Assembly (NCBI RefSeq): GCF_042186555.1
Contig: NC_133328.1
Coordinates: 613,534,768-613,598,767 of the forward strand
DNA: 64,000 bases
Source: Aquarana catesbeiana
Taxonomy: Eukaryota > Chordata > Amphibia > Anura > Ranidae
Direction: 5' to 3'
Shown: positions 43,261-55,152 of the stretch, piece by piece
How positions within the stretch are numbered: position 1 is the stretch's first letter
Layout: every line of letters begins with the position of its first letter
Program-made: the position numbers and the translations under genes
The notes under the pieces: model-generated
Database searches by the model: none
What the model was told of the DNA's origin: nothing
What the model saw: only the letters and a program-made list of their open reading frames with translations

Positions 43261-43633
43261 TAGTAAACTCCCGACTATTACTTTTACCTATAGGTAAGTA
43301 TATAATAAGGTTTACCTATATGTATCCATGCCCCTGTAGGGGTTTTTGAATGTTGTGGTTCACCTGTCACCCTGCCCCACCGGCATCCATCTCTCAATCA
43401 CTCAGAGACATAGAACAGTCCATAAGCTTGTTTTTTTGTTTTTTTTGTTATTTTATTGAGGGGATTAACTTGGATGGGTAAAGGATAATTATGGGATGCC
43501 CAGAATGATTCAGCACAACTTGCTTGGGACTTCTATATACACTCCAGTATATACACTCCAGTCCTCTCTATAGCACAAACACTTGTGTAGCAATGTGGAC
43601 TACAATTGCAAGGCATCTACTGTCCCTCTAGTG

Positions 43634-45550
43634 CAGTGTTTCTCAACCTTTTTCCAGTCGGGGTGCCCTTAAAAAGTATTTTCAGTCTTGAGGCACCCCA
43701 GTCCAAGGCTTAGTTCACGTTACTGTGTGTTGCGGAACATGCGCAAAATCGCACTCGTTCCTGACACACAGACGAATGCTCTGCTCTTTAGGGGTACCAT
43801 TAATTCTTAATGGTACCTCACACATTGGAAAATGTGCTTTTGGTGCCGTGCAATTTAAAAAAAAAAAAAAGGTCGGGGACTTCCTTCCCTGAATTTTTGT
43901 GGTTAGGGAAGCCCATTGAAATGAATGGGCTGCCCTACACGCAGCACGCAGCCACACAGATGTGAACCAAGGGCTTGTTCACATGTCAGGTTGGAGGGGT
44001 GGTAAAAGCACATGGTTAAGCTGTTTTTACCACCCCCAACTTCTTCCCCTTTAGCTGCAGAGACAGCAGCTGGGGGTGTACACATGCTGTGGCTGCAGCT
44101 GGAGGTATACCCAGGGTAAATGGGGCTGCACTGCAACTACCCTGCAACTGTATTCATTGCATGGTTGCAGTGTAGTAAAGGTGCATTAAAACAGGTGGTG
44201 AGGAGGCAACATAATGCCTCTTTACCGTCTGTCAAATGCCTCTGAAAAGCGATCTGTGCATGGGTTGCTATTCAGAGGAGAAGCAGTCCTTGCTGCTATC
44301 ACAAACAAGACCTACAAAAGCAGTTCTTATGGTACAGGAATGGAGGGGGGGGGGTGTCCGGATTAAAAGTAAGATATATACACACACACATATACAGGCA
44401 CTTGTACACACACACATGCAGACACGTGCACACACACACATGCAGACACGTGCACACACACAGAGACATGCACACACACAGAGACATGCACACACACACA
44501 TGTACAAACACACACATGCAGACACGTGCACACACACATGCAGACACGTGCACACACACATACAGACATGCAAACATACACATGTACAAACACACACACA
44601 GGCACATGCACACACACATAAAGACACATGCGCACACATACAGACACATGCACACACATACACATACAGACACATGCACACACACACATACATACAGACA
44701 CATGCACACACACATGTACAAACACACATACAGACGTACACACACACATACAGACAGACACTCACATGCTCACGCACATACAGACACATGCACACACACA
44801 GACACACACATACAGACACATGCGCACACACACACATACAGACGCATGCATACACACATACAGACACATGCACACACACACACATACAGACACATGCACA
44901 CACACACATACATACAGACACATGCACACACACATGTACAAACACACATACAGACAGACACTCACATGCACACACACATGTACAAACACACATACAGACG
45001 TACACACACACATACAGACAGACACTCACATGCACACACACATACAGACACATGTACACACACATACAGACACACACACACAGACACATGCACATGTACA
45101 CACACACACATATATACACATGTACACACACACACACACACATACAGACACATGTACACACACACAGACACATGTACACACACACATACAGACACATGTA
45201 CACACACACATACAGACACATGTACACACACACATACAGACACACACATACACACACATGTATAAAGCCCTTTTAAAACAAATCTAGCTTGTAGCACAGT
45301 ACCTTTCCAGCATCCTCATTCAGCCGGGTACTGCACTGTAGGGGGAAGCAGAGAGCACAGCACACTCCCCTGCACTTTACTTTCACTTTGCTGAGGTTGA
45401 CGGAGCTTCTCACAGTGCCGATGTACAGTTCGGCAGGGGATCTGGAGATCGGGCTCATCTGACAGCCCTTCTCTCCCCTGATCCCGCGGCACACCAGAGA
45501 ACCTCTGACGGCACACCAGTGTGCCGCGGCACACTGGTTGAGAAAGGCTG
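43634..45550. mobile_element. hAT element (CAGTGTTTCTCAACC type), nonautonomous
   Basis: The left end CAGTGTTTCTCAACC and the right end GGTTGAGAAAGGCTG are inverted repeats. CTCTAGTG lies on both sides (43626-43633 and 45551-45558). The 8-bp duplication plus CAGTG/GGCTG ends place it in hAT (Charlie-like). The interior holds another old repeat (about 43700-44235), a CA-rich array and a unique 3' part with TGCCGCGGCACAC words. No transposase. Confidence 0.88.
44377..45261. repeat. CA-rich minisatellite, 0.88 kb
   Basis: Diverged units of CACACACATACAGACACATG and close variants, about 15-35 bp long. Higher-order duplication is visible: the stretch around 44700-44770 recurs near 44920-45030. 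Long His/Thr- or Cys/Val-rich open frames on both strands are artefacts of the repeat. Confidence 0.97.
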
Positions 45551-45558
45551 CTCTAGTG

Positions 45559-45694
45559 CAGTGATGGTGAACCTTGGCACGCCAGATGTTTTGGATCTAC
45601 ATTACCCATGATGCTCAACTACATTGCAGAGTACATGAGCATCATGGGAAATGTAGTTCCAACACATCTGGGGTGCCAAGGTTGACCATCACTG
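45559..45694. mobile_element. 136-bp hAT MITE adjoining the larger hAT
   Basis: The ends CAGTGATGGTGAACCTTGG and CCAAGGTTGACCATCACTG are inverted repeats. The left flank is CTCTAGTG (45551-45558), shared with the preceding element, and the right flank is TTCTAGTG (45695-45702). The interior pairs GATGCTCAACTACATTGCA with near-complement words. Confidence 0.88.
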
Positions 45695-45702
45695 TTCTAG
45701 TG

Positions 45703-45912
45703 CCTGGCATCACTAACTGACATCATATCTGTAAGCCGATCCAAAGGGATTGATGGATTAATAGTTCCTCAGAATAGCAATTTCTCCGTATGGCTATGCA
45801 CCCTGACTACATACCTCAGGGATCTTTACTATTATCGGGGAGAATGCTGGGAAGAGCATAGAAGAGACCGGGGACGCGCTCTTCCTCCTGGGCCTGATGT
45901 ATGACAGACATC
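45703..45912. other. No feature recognised
   Basis: Short unique spacer between the hAT pair and the segmental duplication. Confidence 0.3.
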
Positions 45913-47210
45913 TCTGTTCAGAGAGGGTGAGGTGACAGCCTACCACGCGGTGTACAACATTTCAAATGCCGAGAAGGGCCCATCGCTGCTTGCTGAACTA
46001 CAGACATCTAACCAGCACCATCCTGATAGACCGACAACCCATGATTTGTGTTGTGCATCGGACGATCGTTGCGAGTGGAACCGCTGCAAGGACGCCTCTT
46101 CTGGAATCGCTGTTCGGAAGATTATTGATCGGCCTGGTCATTGGTGAGAGGGCAATTGCCCACCTTTTCAAACTTTGCTTTGTTGCTTCACTGGGACACT
46201 GTGCACAGACAGCTTTACCCTGGGGAAACACTTTGCTGCATCTTAATTTGAACATTGTTGCATCAACCTTTCCAAGAAATACCACTGCCTTGTTGCTGCA
46301 CCTTATTGGATATAGTTAATGAACTCCAACTGCTGGCGAAGACCATCAGGCCTGCAACTGGGACATTACTACTTAAAGGGCCCTCATACCGTTCTTGTTA
46401 AATGGATCTCTCTGACTCTCTCCCTTTAGAAGTCTTGCCAGAACTAATGCTTAATTCTTACTTATCCTTTCAGATCTCCAGATTGTTTTAACTTGTATTA
46501 ATGTGGAGGAATTCTTCTTTGGAACCAGGACTGTTATCTGAATTTCAGTTGATCTATTACCTCCTTTGTGCAACAAAATCTTCCTTGAGTTATTCAGTAA
46601 ACGTTAGTAGAATATAACCTCATTGAGTGGTTTGACTTATTACTATAAGGTGGTACGAAAATATGTGAACCCGGAGTGTCAGGCGGGTTGGAATGTTCCC
46701 AGGGTCATGACGGTGCAGATGAGCAGGTAAATCCAAGCAGTCCCCAAGGGGGCAGTGTTACACTTGCTTAAGACCTCTTTTCCATCCCTCCTCCAGCACT
46801 TCACTTACTGCAGACTGTTACTCCTCCTCCAGCACTTCCCTTGCTGCAGACTGTTACTCCTCCAGACTAGCTAGCACCGCATGGTTACGCCTGACACTAA
46901 CTTGGCCAGGCCTTGGTGGATTGCCTTTTGCGGGAAGAGGCCTCAGGCCCCTGTGGTGTAGAAATAGTTCAGGTGCTAACTGTCCTCTATTCAGCTACTA
47001 ATCCCAGGAAGTTCTCTTCAGGCTCTTCCAGCCAGCCTGGCTGCAATGACCTCTTTCCACTGCCCCCCCCCCCCCCCCCACAGTCCACTCTTCTGGTTCT
47101 GTTCCCATCTCAAACTGCAATCCTAGCGCAGATATCATCCCATGTTTTATATAAATATGGGTATTAGCCAGTGCAATTTTTTTAAACACGTTTTATTTTT
47201 AAATGAAAGA

Positions 47211-47502
47211 TAAAAAAAACACTAAAGATAACCCGATTTTTTTTTGTATAATGTGAAAGATGATGTTACGCCAAGTAAATAGATACCTAACGAGTCACGC
47301 TTTAAAATTGCGCACACTCCTGGAATGGCGCCAAACTTCAGTACTTAAAAATCCCCATAGGTGACGCTTTACATTTTTTTACAGGTTACATGTTTAGAGT
47401 TACAGAGGAGGTCTAGTGCTAGAATTATTGCTCTCGCTCTAATGATCACGGTGTATTTAACCTGTGTGTATCTGGCTCTGATACTAGCCAGTGCCTCACC
47501 AA
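47211..47502. mobile_element. TTAA-family transposon fragment (first of two in copy A)
   Basis: From AACACTAAAGATAACCCGAT to CTAGCCAGTGCCTCACC. The same segment recurs at 48143-48424 and, in copy B, at 54337-54622. Confidence 0.7.
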
Positions 47503-47858
47503 CCAGTGCATCCCAATAGGAAATTCATTTAAAAGAGCTAATAAAAGTCCTGGGTGGCCTAACTCCAACGTAAGAAATGCATATAAAAGCAAAGGAGAAG
47601 GCCTTCAAAAAATACAAGGCTGAGGGGTCATCATCAGCATTCAAACTTTACAAAGTATGCAAAAGTGAAATGTAAGGGTGCAATCAGCGCAGCAGATAGA
47701 ACACGAAAGGCACATAGCAGAGGAGAGTAAAAAAAAATCATCCCAAGAAATTCTTTAATTATATAAATAGTAAGAGAGGGAGGTCAGATGATATTGGCCC
47801 CATAAATAATGATGAAGGGGATTTAGTTTCAAAGGATGGAGAGATGGCGAAGGTTTAA
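47503..47858 (+). pseudogene. CR1 LINE fragment
   Basis: Matches 13560-13906 of the CR1 coding region: TTTAAAAGAGCTAATAAAAG, then GCATATAAAAGCAAAGGAGA, CTTCAAAAAATACAAGG and ATGGAGAGATGGCGAAGG. Small indels break the frame. It lies between two copies of one transposon segment. Confidence 0.9.
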
Positions 47859-47892
47859 AAACAATATATAATAATTATTTGTATATTACTTA

Positions 47893-48424
47893 CTTATGGT
47901 AATTAACCCCTTGCCACCCAGGCCAATTTTGACACTTCTCTCCTACATGTAACAATCGTCATTTTTTTGCTAGAAAATTACTCAGGACCCCCAAACATTA
48001 TTTATACTGTTTTAGCAGGCACCCTAGGGATTAAAATGGTGGTCGTTGCAACTTTTTATGGTACACTGTATTTGAGCAGCAATTTTTTAAACGTGTTTTT
48101 TTTTTGGAAAAAAAAGTTTCATGAATATAAAAAAAAAAAAAAAACACTAAAGATAACCCGATTTTTTTGTATAATGTGAAAGATGATGTTATGCCAAGTA
48201 AACAGATACCTAACATGTCACACTTTAAAATTGCGCACACTCGTGGAATGGCGCCAAACTTCAGTACTTAAAAATCCCCATAGGCGACGCTTTCAATTTT
48301 TTTACAGGTTACACGTTTAGAGTTACAGAGGTGGTTTAGTGCTAGAATTATTGCTCTCGCTCTAACGATCGCGGCGTATGTGACCTGTGTGTATCTGGCT
48401 CTAAAACTAGCCAGTGCCTCACCA
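47893..48424 (+). mobile_element. TTAA-family transposon, left part
   Basis: It begins TTAACCCCTTGCCACCCAGG, followed by CAATTTTGACACTTCTCTCC and ATTACTCAGGACCCCCAAAC, words I associate with a common frog DNA transposon. The distal part (48143-48424) repeats 47211-47502. The right terminus is absent. Confidence 0.6.
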
Positions 48425-48599
48425 GCCACTGACCTCACTGCACGTCCCTGGGTGGTGTGATGTTGCAAAAGGGTCAGGGACTTCTTTTTCTAGTTTCTTG
48501 AGCAATGGGGCCACCCTACATGCAATATGCAGGAACACGCGATAAATACTTGCACGCACTGTCGTACCGACATGGTGTGAATGGAGCCTAACACTCTCT

Positions 48600-48890
48600 G
48601 TAATAGAAGCTATAAAACCTTTTCATTGATAAGATTTGTAGCATTTGAATCATGGCACCTAGGCACGGGTTATCTTTCATGATAAGGATTGTAAACGAGA
48701 GCAACATTTCATCTTTGAAGTCTGCCGCTTATCTTCTAGATCATAAATATTTTCCATCTGTTAAAGCAAATCTATGGTCAAAATGTAAAGTCATATATTC
48801 ATTTCTACATTGTATTTCAATTATTTCTAGTCTACTCCTATACAGTATGAATAATCTTGAAGTTTGTTAACTTACTTTGTGAAGATCCCC
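48600..48890. other. Low-divergence block in copy A (partner 55550-55840)
   Basis: A 72-codon open frame (48652-48870, MAPRHGLSFMIRIVNESNIS start) is intact in both copies with only three nucleotide differences, all changing amino acids. No domain is recognised. Repeat-free sequence. It may be a non-coding element under constraint; coding use is unlikely because no substitution is silent. Confidence 0.3.
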
Positions 48891-49208
48891 ACACATCTAC
48901 TTACTTGAATTCTGTGACATGCGGTCACTATGACCTGTGAGTAGGCACTGCTGTGTCACACCTTTCACAGAGCCTGCCTTCTGATCTACAGAGGTGCTGA
49001 GAGAAGGAGTTTCAGAAGGCGAAGTCAGTACAGAAATCACTGCATGCAGGCAGCAAGGTACCATGGGACGTGTAGTCCTTAGGAATTAAAGAAAAGCTGC
49101 AAGCCATGCATGAAAAACAGGAAGTTGTGGAAAGAGACAGCCAGCAGACAGGCAGCACTCACAACATGAAAGGACATTTTTCAAGTAAACTTGTATTGGA
49201 TTGTTAAA

Positions 49209-50365
49209 TAGGTAGGAGCCGAACGGTTCGGTTCGCACCAGAATATGCGAACAGGCAAAAAGTTCGAGCAAACATGAAAACCCTGAAAACTGCACTTTGT
49301 GTCTATGGGACACAAAGTGCAAAGTGCAAAAAAAAGTTTTTAAAACTACTGTTTTTTCAGGAGCAGTGATTTTAATAATGCTTACAATGAAACAATAAAA
49401 ATAAAAATATTCCTTTAAATATCATGCCTGGGGGGGCCCTTAGTCTGTCTGTAAAGTGGCGCATCTGTGTGATGTGTAGAAGAGTGCCGCAGCAAAATTA
49501 CATTTCTAAAGGAAAAAATGTAATTTAAACTTGTTCGCGGCTGTAATGTATTGCCGGCTCCCGACAATATAGATGAAAAATCAAGAAAAAATTGGCATGG
49601 GTCTCCCCCCCAGTCCATAACAGGCACATCTGATCTAGTATGGATTTTAAGGGAAATTCCACGCCAAAATTTTTTTTAAAAACTGCGTGAAGTCCCCCAA
49701 AAATCCATACCAGGCCCTTTGGGTCTGGCATAGATTTTAAGGGGAACTCCACGCCAAAACTTTTTAAAAAATTGCTGTGGGGTCCCCCCCAAAATCCATA
49801 CCAGGCCCTTATCTGAGCAAGCAGCCAGGTAGGCCAGGAAATAGGGGGAATGAGTGAGTGCCTCCCCAAACCATACCAGGCCGCTTGCCCTCAACATCGG
49901 GGGGTGCTTTGGGGTCCCCCCCAAAGCACCTTGTCCCCACGTTGATGGGGACAAGGGCCTCGTCCCCACAACCCTGGCCCGGTGGTTGTGGGGGTCTGCG
50001 GGTGGGGGGCTTATCAGAATCTGGAAGCCCCAAGATTCCGCCCCCCCTATGTGAATGGGTATGGGGTACATTGTACCCCTACCCATTCACCAAAAAAAGT
50101 GTCAAAAAGTAAAAACCACAATAGACAGTTTTTGACAATTCCTTTATTAAAAAATAAAAATAAATTTTAAAAAAGTCCTGCAATGTACATCCATCGTCAA
50201 TCACGCTGCCCGACGGACTTGAAAAATAGAAAAAAAACAACGAAAAAACTCTGCTTCCATGGGAGGCCTCCCAGCGACTGCTGTCTTTTGGCTGTTATAT
50301 AGGCAAGGGCGAGGCCACCCTGACTTAACCAAATGAAACCCTGCCCTCCTCTGACTTCACTCGCT
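49209..50365 (+). mobile_element. hAT-type element (TAGGGATGAGC family), copy in A
   Basis: It starts TAGGTAGGAGCCGAACGG right after TTGTTAAA (49201-49208), the same target as the copy-B element at 56159, so the insertion predates the duplication. Modules of GTGGGGTCCCCCCC, AATCCATACCAGGCCC and TTAAGGGGAACTCC follow. The right end is lost at the Tc1 junction. Confidence 0.8.
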
Positions 50366-50368
50366 CGT

Positions 50369-50985
50369 TAATGGCATCCCAGTCTTAGTCCGTAGGGTTC
50401 AATATTGAGTTGGCCCACCCTTTGCAGCTATAACAGCTTCAACTCTTCTGGGAAGGCTGTCCACAAGGTTTAGGAGTGTGTCTATGGGAATGTTTGATCA
50501 TTCTTCCAGAAGCACATTTGTGAAGTCAGGAATTGATGTTGGAGAAGAAGGCCTGGCTCACAGTCTCCGCTCTATTTCATCCCAAAGGTGTTGTCTCAGG
50601 TTGAGGTGAGGACTCTGTGCAGGCCAGTCAAGTTCCTCCACCCCAAACTTGCTCATCCATGTCTTTATGGACCTTGTTTTGTGCACTGGTGCGTAGTCAT
50701 GTTGGAACAGGAAGGGGCCGTCCCCAAACTGTTCCCACAAAGTTGGGAGCATGAAATTGTCCAAAATGTCTTGGTATGCTGACGCCTTAAGATTTCCCTT
50801 CACTGGAACTAAGGGGTCAAGCCCAACTCCTGAAAAACAACCCCACACCATTTATCCTCCCTCCACCAAATGATTTGTATCAGTGCACAAAGCAAGGTCC
50901 ATAAAGACATGGATGAGTGAGTTTGGGGTGGAGGAACTTGACTGGCCTGCACAGAGTCCTGACCTCAACCTGAGAGAACACCTTT
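50369..50985. mobile_element. Tc1 fold-back element at the duplication junction
   Basis: 50369-50870 encodes Tc1 transposase on the minus strand from its C-terminus back to MVWGCFSGVGLDPLVPVKG. At about 50880 it flips to plus strand, KARSIKTWMSEFGVEELDWP, and stops in the REHL region at 50985, exactly where copy B of the segmental duplication begins. Same inversion junction as at 11250. Confidence 0.88.
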
Positions 50986-51452
50986 TCTGTTCAGAGAGGG
51001 TGAGGTCGCTGCCTACCACACGGTGTACGACATTGCAAAGGCTGAGAAGGGCCCATCACTGCTTGCTGATCTTCAGACACCTAACCAGCACCACCCTGAT
51101 AGACTGACAACCCATGCTTTGTGTTGTGCATCGGACGATCGTTGCGAGTGGAACCGCTGCAAGGACGCCTCTTCGCGAATCCCTGTTTGGAAGGCAATGA
51201 ATCGGCCTGGTCATTGGTGAAAGGGCAATTGCCCACATTTGCAAACTTTTCTTTGCTGCTTCACTTGGGACACTGTGCACAGACAGCTTTACCCTGGGGA
51301 AACACTTTGCTGCATCTTTATTTGGACATTGTTGCATCAACCTTTCCAAGAAATACCACTACCTTGTTGCTGCACCTTATTGGATATAGTTAATGAGGTC
51401 CAACTGCCAGCGAAGACCATCGGGGCAGCAACTGGGATATTACTGTCATTAA

Positions 51453-53473
51453 CCACTTGCTTACTGGGCACTTAAACCCCCCTCCTGCCCAGACCAATTT
51501 TCAGCTTTCAGTGCTCTCACACTTTGAATGACAATTACTCAGTCATGAAATACGGTACCCAAATGAATTTTTTGTCCTTTTTTTCTTACAAATAGAGCTT
51601 TCTTTTGGTGGTATTTGATCATCTCTGGGTTTTTTATTTTTTGCGCTATAAATAAAAAAAGACCGAAAATTTAAAAAAAAAACGCATTTTTCTTAGTTTC
51701 TGTGATAAAATTTTGCAAATTATTAATTTTTCTTTATAAATTTTGGCCACAATTTATACTGCTACATATCTTTGGTAAAAATAACCCAAATTAGTGGATA
51801 TTATTTGGTCTTTGTGAAAGTTAGAGAGTCTACAGGTTATGGTGCAAATCATAAGAAATTGATCACACCTGATGTACTGGTGGACTGATCTCATTTCTTG
51901 CAATCCGAACAAGTCAGGAAAGTACAAATACCCCCCAAATGACCCCTTTTTTGAAAGTAGACATTCCAAGGTATTTAGTAAGATGCATGGTGAGGTTTTT
52001 GATGTTGTCATTTTTTCCCACAATTCTTTGCAAAATGAAGATTTTTTTTTTTTCCCCACAAAATTGTCATTGTAATAGGTTATTTCTCTCACATGGCATG
52101 TGTATACCACAAATAACACCCCAAAATACATTATGCTACTCCTCCTGAGTATTATGATACCACATGTGTGGGACTTTTTCACAGCCTGGCCACATACAGA
52201 GGCCCAACATGCAGGGAGCGCCATCAGGTGTTCTAGGAGCATAAATTACACATCTAACTTGTTGACTACGTATTACACTTTTGAAGGCCCTGGAGCACCA
52301 GGACAATGACATGTGACACTGATGACAGATGGCACTGATACGTGGCACTGATGACACTGACGTGGCACTGATGACAGATGGCACTGATACGTGGCACTGA
52401 TGACACTGACGTGGCATTGATGACAGATGGCACTAATATGTGTCACTGGTGGCACTGATGACATTTGGCACTAATACGTGGCACTGATGACATTTGGCAC
52501 TAATACGTGGCACTGACAGATGGCACTAATACGTGGCACTGATGACACTTGACACTGATGACACTAATATGTGGCACTAATGACACTTGACACTGATGAC
52601 AGATGGCACTAATATGTGGCACTAATGACACGTGGCAGTGATGACAGATGGCACTGATGACAGATGGCACTAATACGTGGCACTGATGACAGATGGCACT
52701 AATACGTGGCACTGATGACAGATGGCACTCATGACAGATGGCACTAATACGTGGCAGTGATGACAGATGGCACTAATACGTGGCAGTGATGACACGTGAC
52801 ACTGATGACAGATGCCACTGATACGTGGCACTGGGGAGGGATGGCACTGTGGACAGATGGCACTGGGGAGGGATGACAGTGGGGAGGGATGGCACTGTGG
52901 ACAGATGGCACTGGGGAGGGATGACAGTAGGGACGGGTGGCACTGGGGAGGGATGGCAGTTGGGACGGATGGCACTGGGGAGGGATGGCTGTGGGGACGG
53001 ATGGCACTGGGGAGGGATGGCTGTGGGGACGGATGGCACTGGGGAGGGATGGCTGTGGGGACAGATGGCACTGGCGACAGGCAGTGGGGAGGGATGACAG
53101 GAGACACTGACGACTTTTTTTTAGTTTTTTTTTTTTCCCCACTCACCGCTGCAGCGGTTCGCTCTCCCTCCTCACACGCTGTCTCTGTGTGAGGAGGGAG
53201 AGCCGGCGATGAGAGATGATCTCATATGTTTACATATGAGATCCTCTCCCATTGGCACCGCCGATCGCACTGTAAACGGCCGCTGTCATTGGCCGTTTAC
53301 GGCGATCTGTGACTGGCTGTGTCCGAGGGACACGGCCAGCACAGAACTTCCGCGATGCGCGCCCGCGGGAGCGCGCATTGCGGAAGTAAACAGCTGGACG
53401 TCCAGGGACGTCCACCCAGCAGATAGCGTCCGCGCTGCAGCCGTCTTTCGGCTATAGCGCGGGCGCGAAGTGG
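51453..53473. mobile_element. TTAA-flanked DNA transposon, 2.0 kb, with minisatellites
   Basis: TTAA (51449-51452) then CCACTTGCTTACTGG on the left. GCGAAGTGG then TTAA (53474-53477) on the right. The first ~800 bp includes TTTCTTTTGGTGGTATTTGA and ACCACATGTGTGGGAC words. The last ~330 bp is GC-rich (GCGCGCCCGCGGGAGCGCGC-like). No transposase is seen. Copy A lacks it. TTAA and CCACTT termini are shared with 25361-26911 and suggest one family, piggyBac-like by target only. Confidence 0.7.
52305..53105. repeat. Two-part minisatellite
   Basis: 52305-52835 uses GGCACTGATGACAGAT and ACGTGGCACTGATGACAC units (15-20 bp). 52836-53105 switches to a longer unit GGCACTGGGGAGGGATGGCT followed by GTGGGGACGGAT (32 bp). 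The second unit looks derived from the first. It is entirely inside the TTAA element. Confidence 0.95.
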
Positions 53474-54336
53474 TTAATACCTAAAGGGCCCTCATACCGT
53501 CCTTGTTTAATTGATCTCTCATTAGGATTAAAAGTTGAATAGAACTAATGCTTAATTCTTGCTTATCCTTTCAGGTCATGTGGAAGTAGTACTCCCTTGT
53601 ACTTATGTGTATATAATATACTGTTATCTCCAGATTGTTTTTACTTGTATTAATGTGGAGGAATTCTTCTTCTGAACTAAGACTGTTATCCGAAGTTCAG
53701 TTGATCGATTACCTCCTTTGTGCAACAAAATCTTCCTTGAGTTATTCAGTAAACATTAGTAGACTATAACCTCATTGAGTGGTTAGACTTATTACTATAA
53801 GGTGGTAGAAAGATGTCTGAACCCAGAGTGTCAGGTGGGTTGGAATGTTCCCAGGCTCAGGACGCACCAGTTGAGCAGGTAAATCCAAGCAGTCCCCAAG
53901 GTGGCAGTGCTACACTTGCTTAAGATCTCTTTTCCTTCCCTCCTCCAGCACTTCACTTGTTCACTTGCTGCAGACTGTTACTCCTCCAGACTAGCTAGCA
54001 CCGCATGGTTAGGTCTGACACTAACTCGGCCAGGCCTTGGTGGATTGCCTTTTGCGGGCAGAGGCCTCGGGCCCCTGTGGTGTAGAAATAGTTCAGGTGC
54101 TAACTGTCCTCTATTCAGCTACCAATCCCAGATAGCTCTCTTCAGGCCCTTCCAGCCAGCCTGGCTGCAATGACCTCTTTCCATTGCCCCCCCCCCACAG
54201 TCCACTCTTCTGGTTCTGTACCCATCTCAAACTGCAATCCTAGCGCAGATATCATCCCATGTTTTATATAAACATGGGTATTAGCCAGTGCAATTTTTTT
54301 AAACACGTTTTATTTTTAAATGAAAGATAAAAAAAA

Positions 54337-54622
54337 AAACACTAAAGATAACCCGATTTTTTTTGTATAATGTGAAAGATGATGTTATGCCAAGTAAATA
54401 GATACCCAACATGTCACGCTTTAAAATTGCGCACACTCGTGGAATGGCACCAAACTTCAGTATTTAAAAATCCCCGTAGGTGACGCTTAAAATTTTTTTA
54501 CAGGTTACATGTTTAGAGTTACAGATGAGGTCTAGTGCTAGAATTATTACTCTCGCTCTAACGATTGCGACGTATGTAACCTGTGTGTATCTGGCTCTGA
54601 TACTAGCCAGTGCCTCACCAGC
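54337..54622. mobile_element. TTAA-family transposon fragment in copy B
   Basis: Homolog of 47211-47502 and 48143-48424, but here continuous with the following CCACTAACCTCACTGC sequence and without the CR1 fragment. Confidence 0.7.
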
Positions 54623-54787
54623 CACTAACCTCACTGCACGTCCCTGGGTGGTGTGATGTTGCCAAAGGGTCAGGGACTTCTTTTTCTAGTTTCTTGAGCA
54701 ATGGGGCTGCCCTACAAGCAATATGCAGGAACACGCGATAAATACTTGCACGCACTGTCGTACCGACATGGTGTGAATGGAGCCTAA

Positions 54788-55150
54788 TGCTGTGTACACA
54801 CGACCGGACTTTCGAAGGACTGAATCACGTCGGACTTTTCGGCGGACTTTCGACTGACTTTTCTACGGACTTCCGTCAAATCGGACTTGTCTACACACAA
54901 TCACACCAAAGTCTGACGGATTCGACTGTGATGACGTATGACCAGACCACTATAAGGAAGTTCATAGTCAGTAGCCAATAGCTGCCCTAGCGTCGGTTTT
55001 CGTCCGTTGGACTAGCATACAGACGAACGGATTTTTTCGACCGGACTCGAGTCTGTCGGAAAGATTTGAAACATGTTCTAGATCTAAAGTCTGTCGCATT
55101 TTCGACAGAAAAGGTCCGCTGCAGGTCTGATGAAGCCCACACATAGTCAA
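54788..55150. mobile_element. Harbinger-like MITE, right end degraded
   Basis: Begins TGCTGTGTACACACGACCGG right after TAA (54785-54787). Copy A reads GAGCCTAACACTC there, so this is an insertion. The interior has GTCGGACTTTTCGGC-type words. The right terminus dissolves around GCCCACACATAGTC. Confidence 0.75.
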
Positions 55151-55152
55151 AT

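Larger units (their letters stand above)
45913..50365. repeat. Segmental duplication, copy A
   Basis: From TCTGTTCAGAGAGGGTGAGG onward this region is matched in the same order by copy B (50986 onward): CATCGGACGATCGTTGCGAG, CACTGTGCACAGACAGC, GAGTTATTCAGTAAACRTTAG, the poly-C run (47065 versus 54187), CGTGACATGCGG-type words, and the hAT left end at 49209. Sampled divergence is about 4-5% by eye, lower (3 of 219) at 48652-48870. Copy A uniquely holds a CR1 fragment and an extra transposon piece at 47503-48424. Confidence 0.85.

Noticed and set aside
44236..45297. Long open frames (up to 346 codons) on both strands
   Set aside because: They are His/Thr- or Cys/Val-rich translations of a CA-rich minisatellite and occur in several frames at once.
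48652..48870. Conserved small protein-coding gene
   Set aside because: All three differences between copies are amino-acid changing, opposite to what coding constraint predicts, and there is no recognisable domain.
52670..53192. Cys/His/Pro-rich and Gly/Trp/Asp-rich frames
   Set aside because: Minisatellite units of 16 and 32 bp. No start context or homology.
53330..53470. CpG island promoter
   Set aside because: The GC-rich patch is the terminal part of a TTAA-flanked transposon and lies next to no gene.
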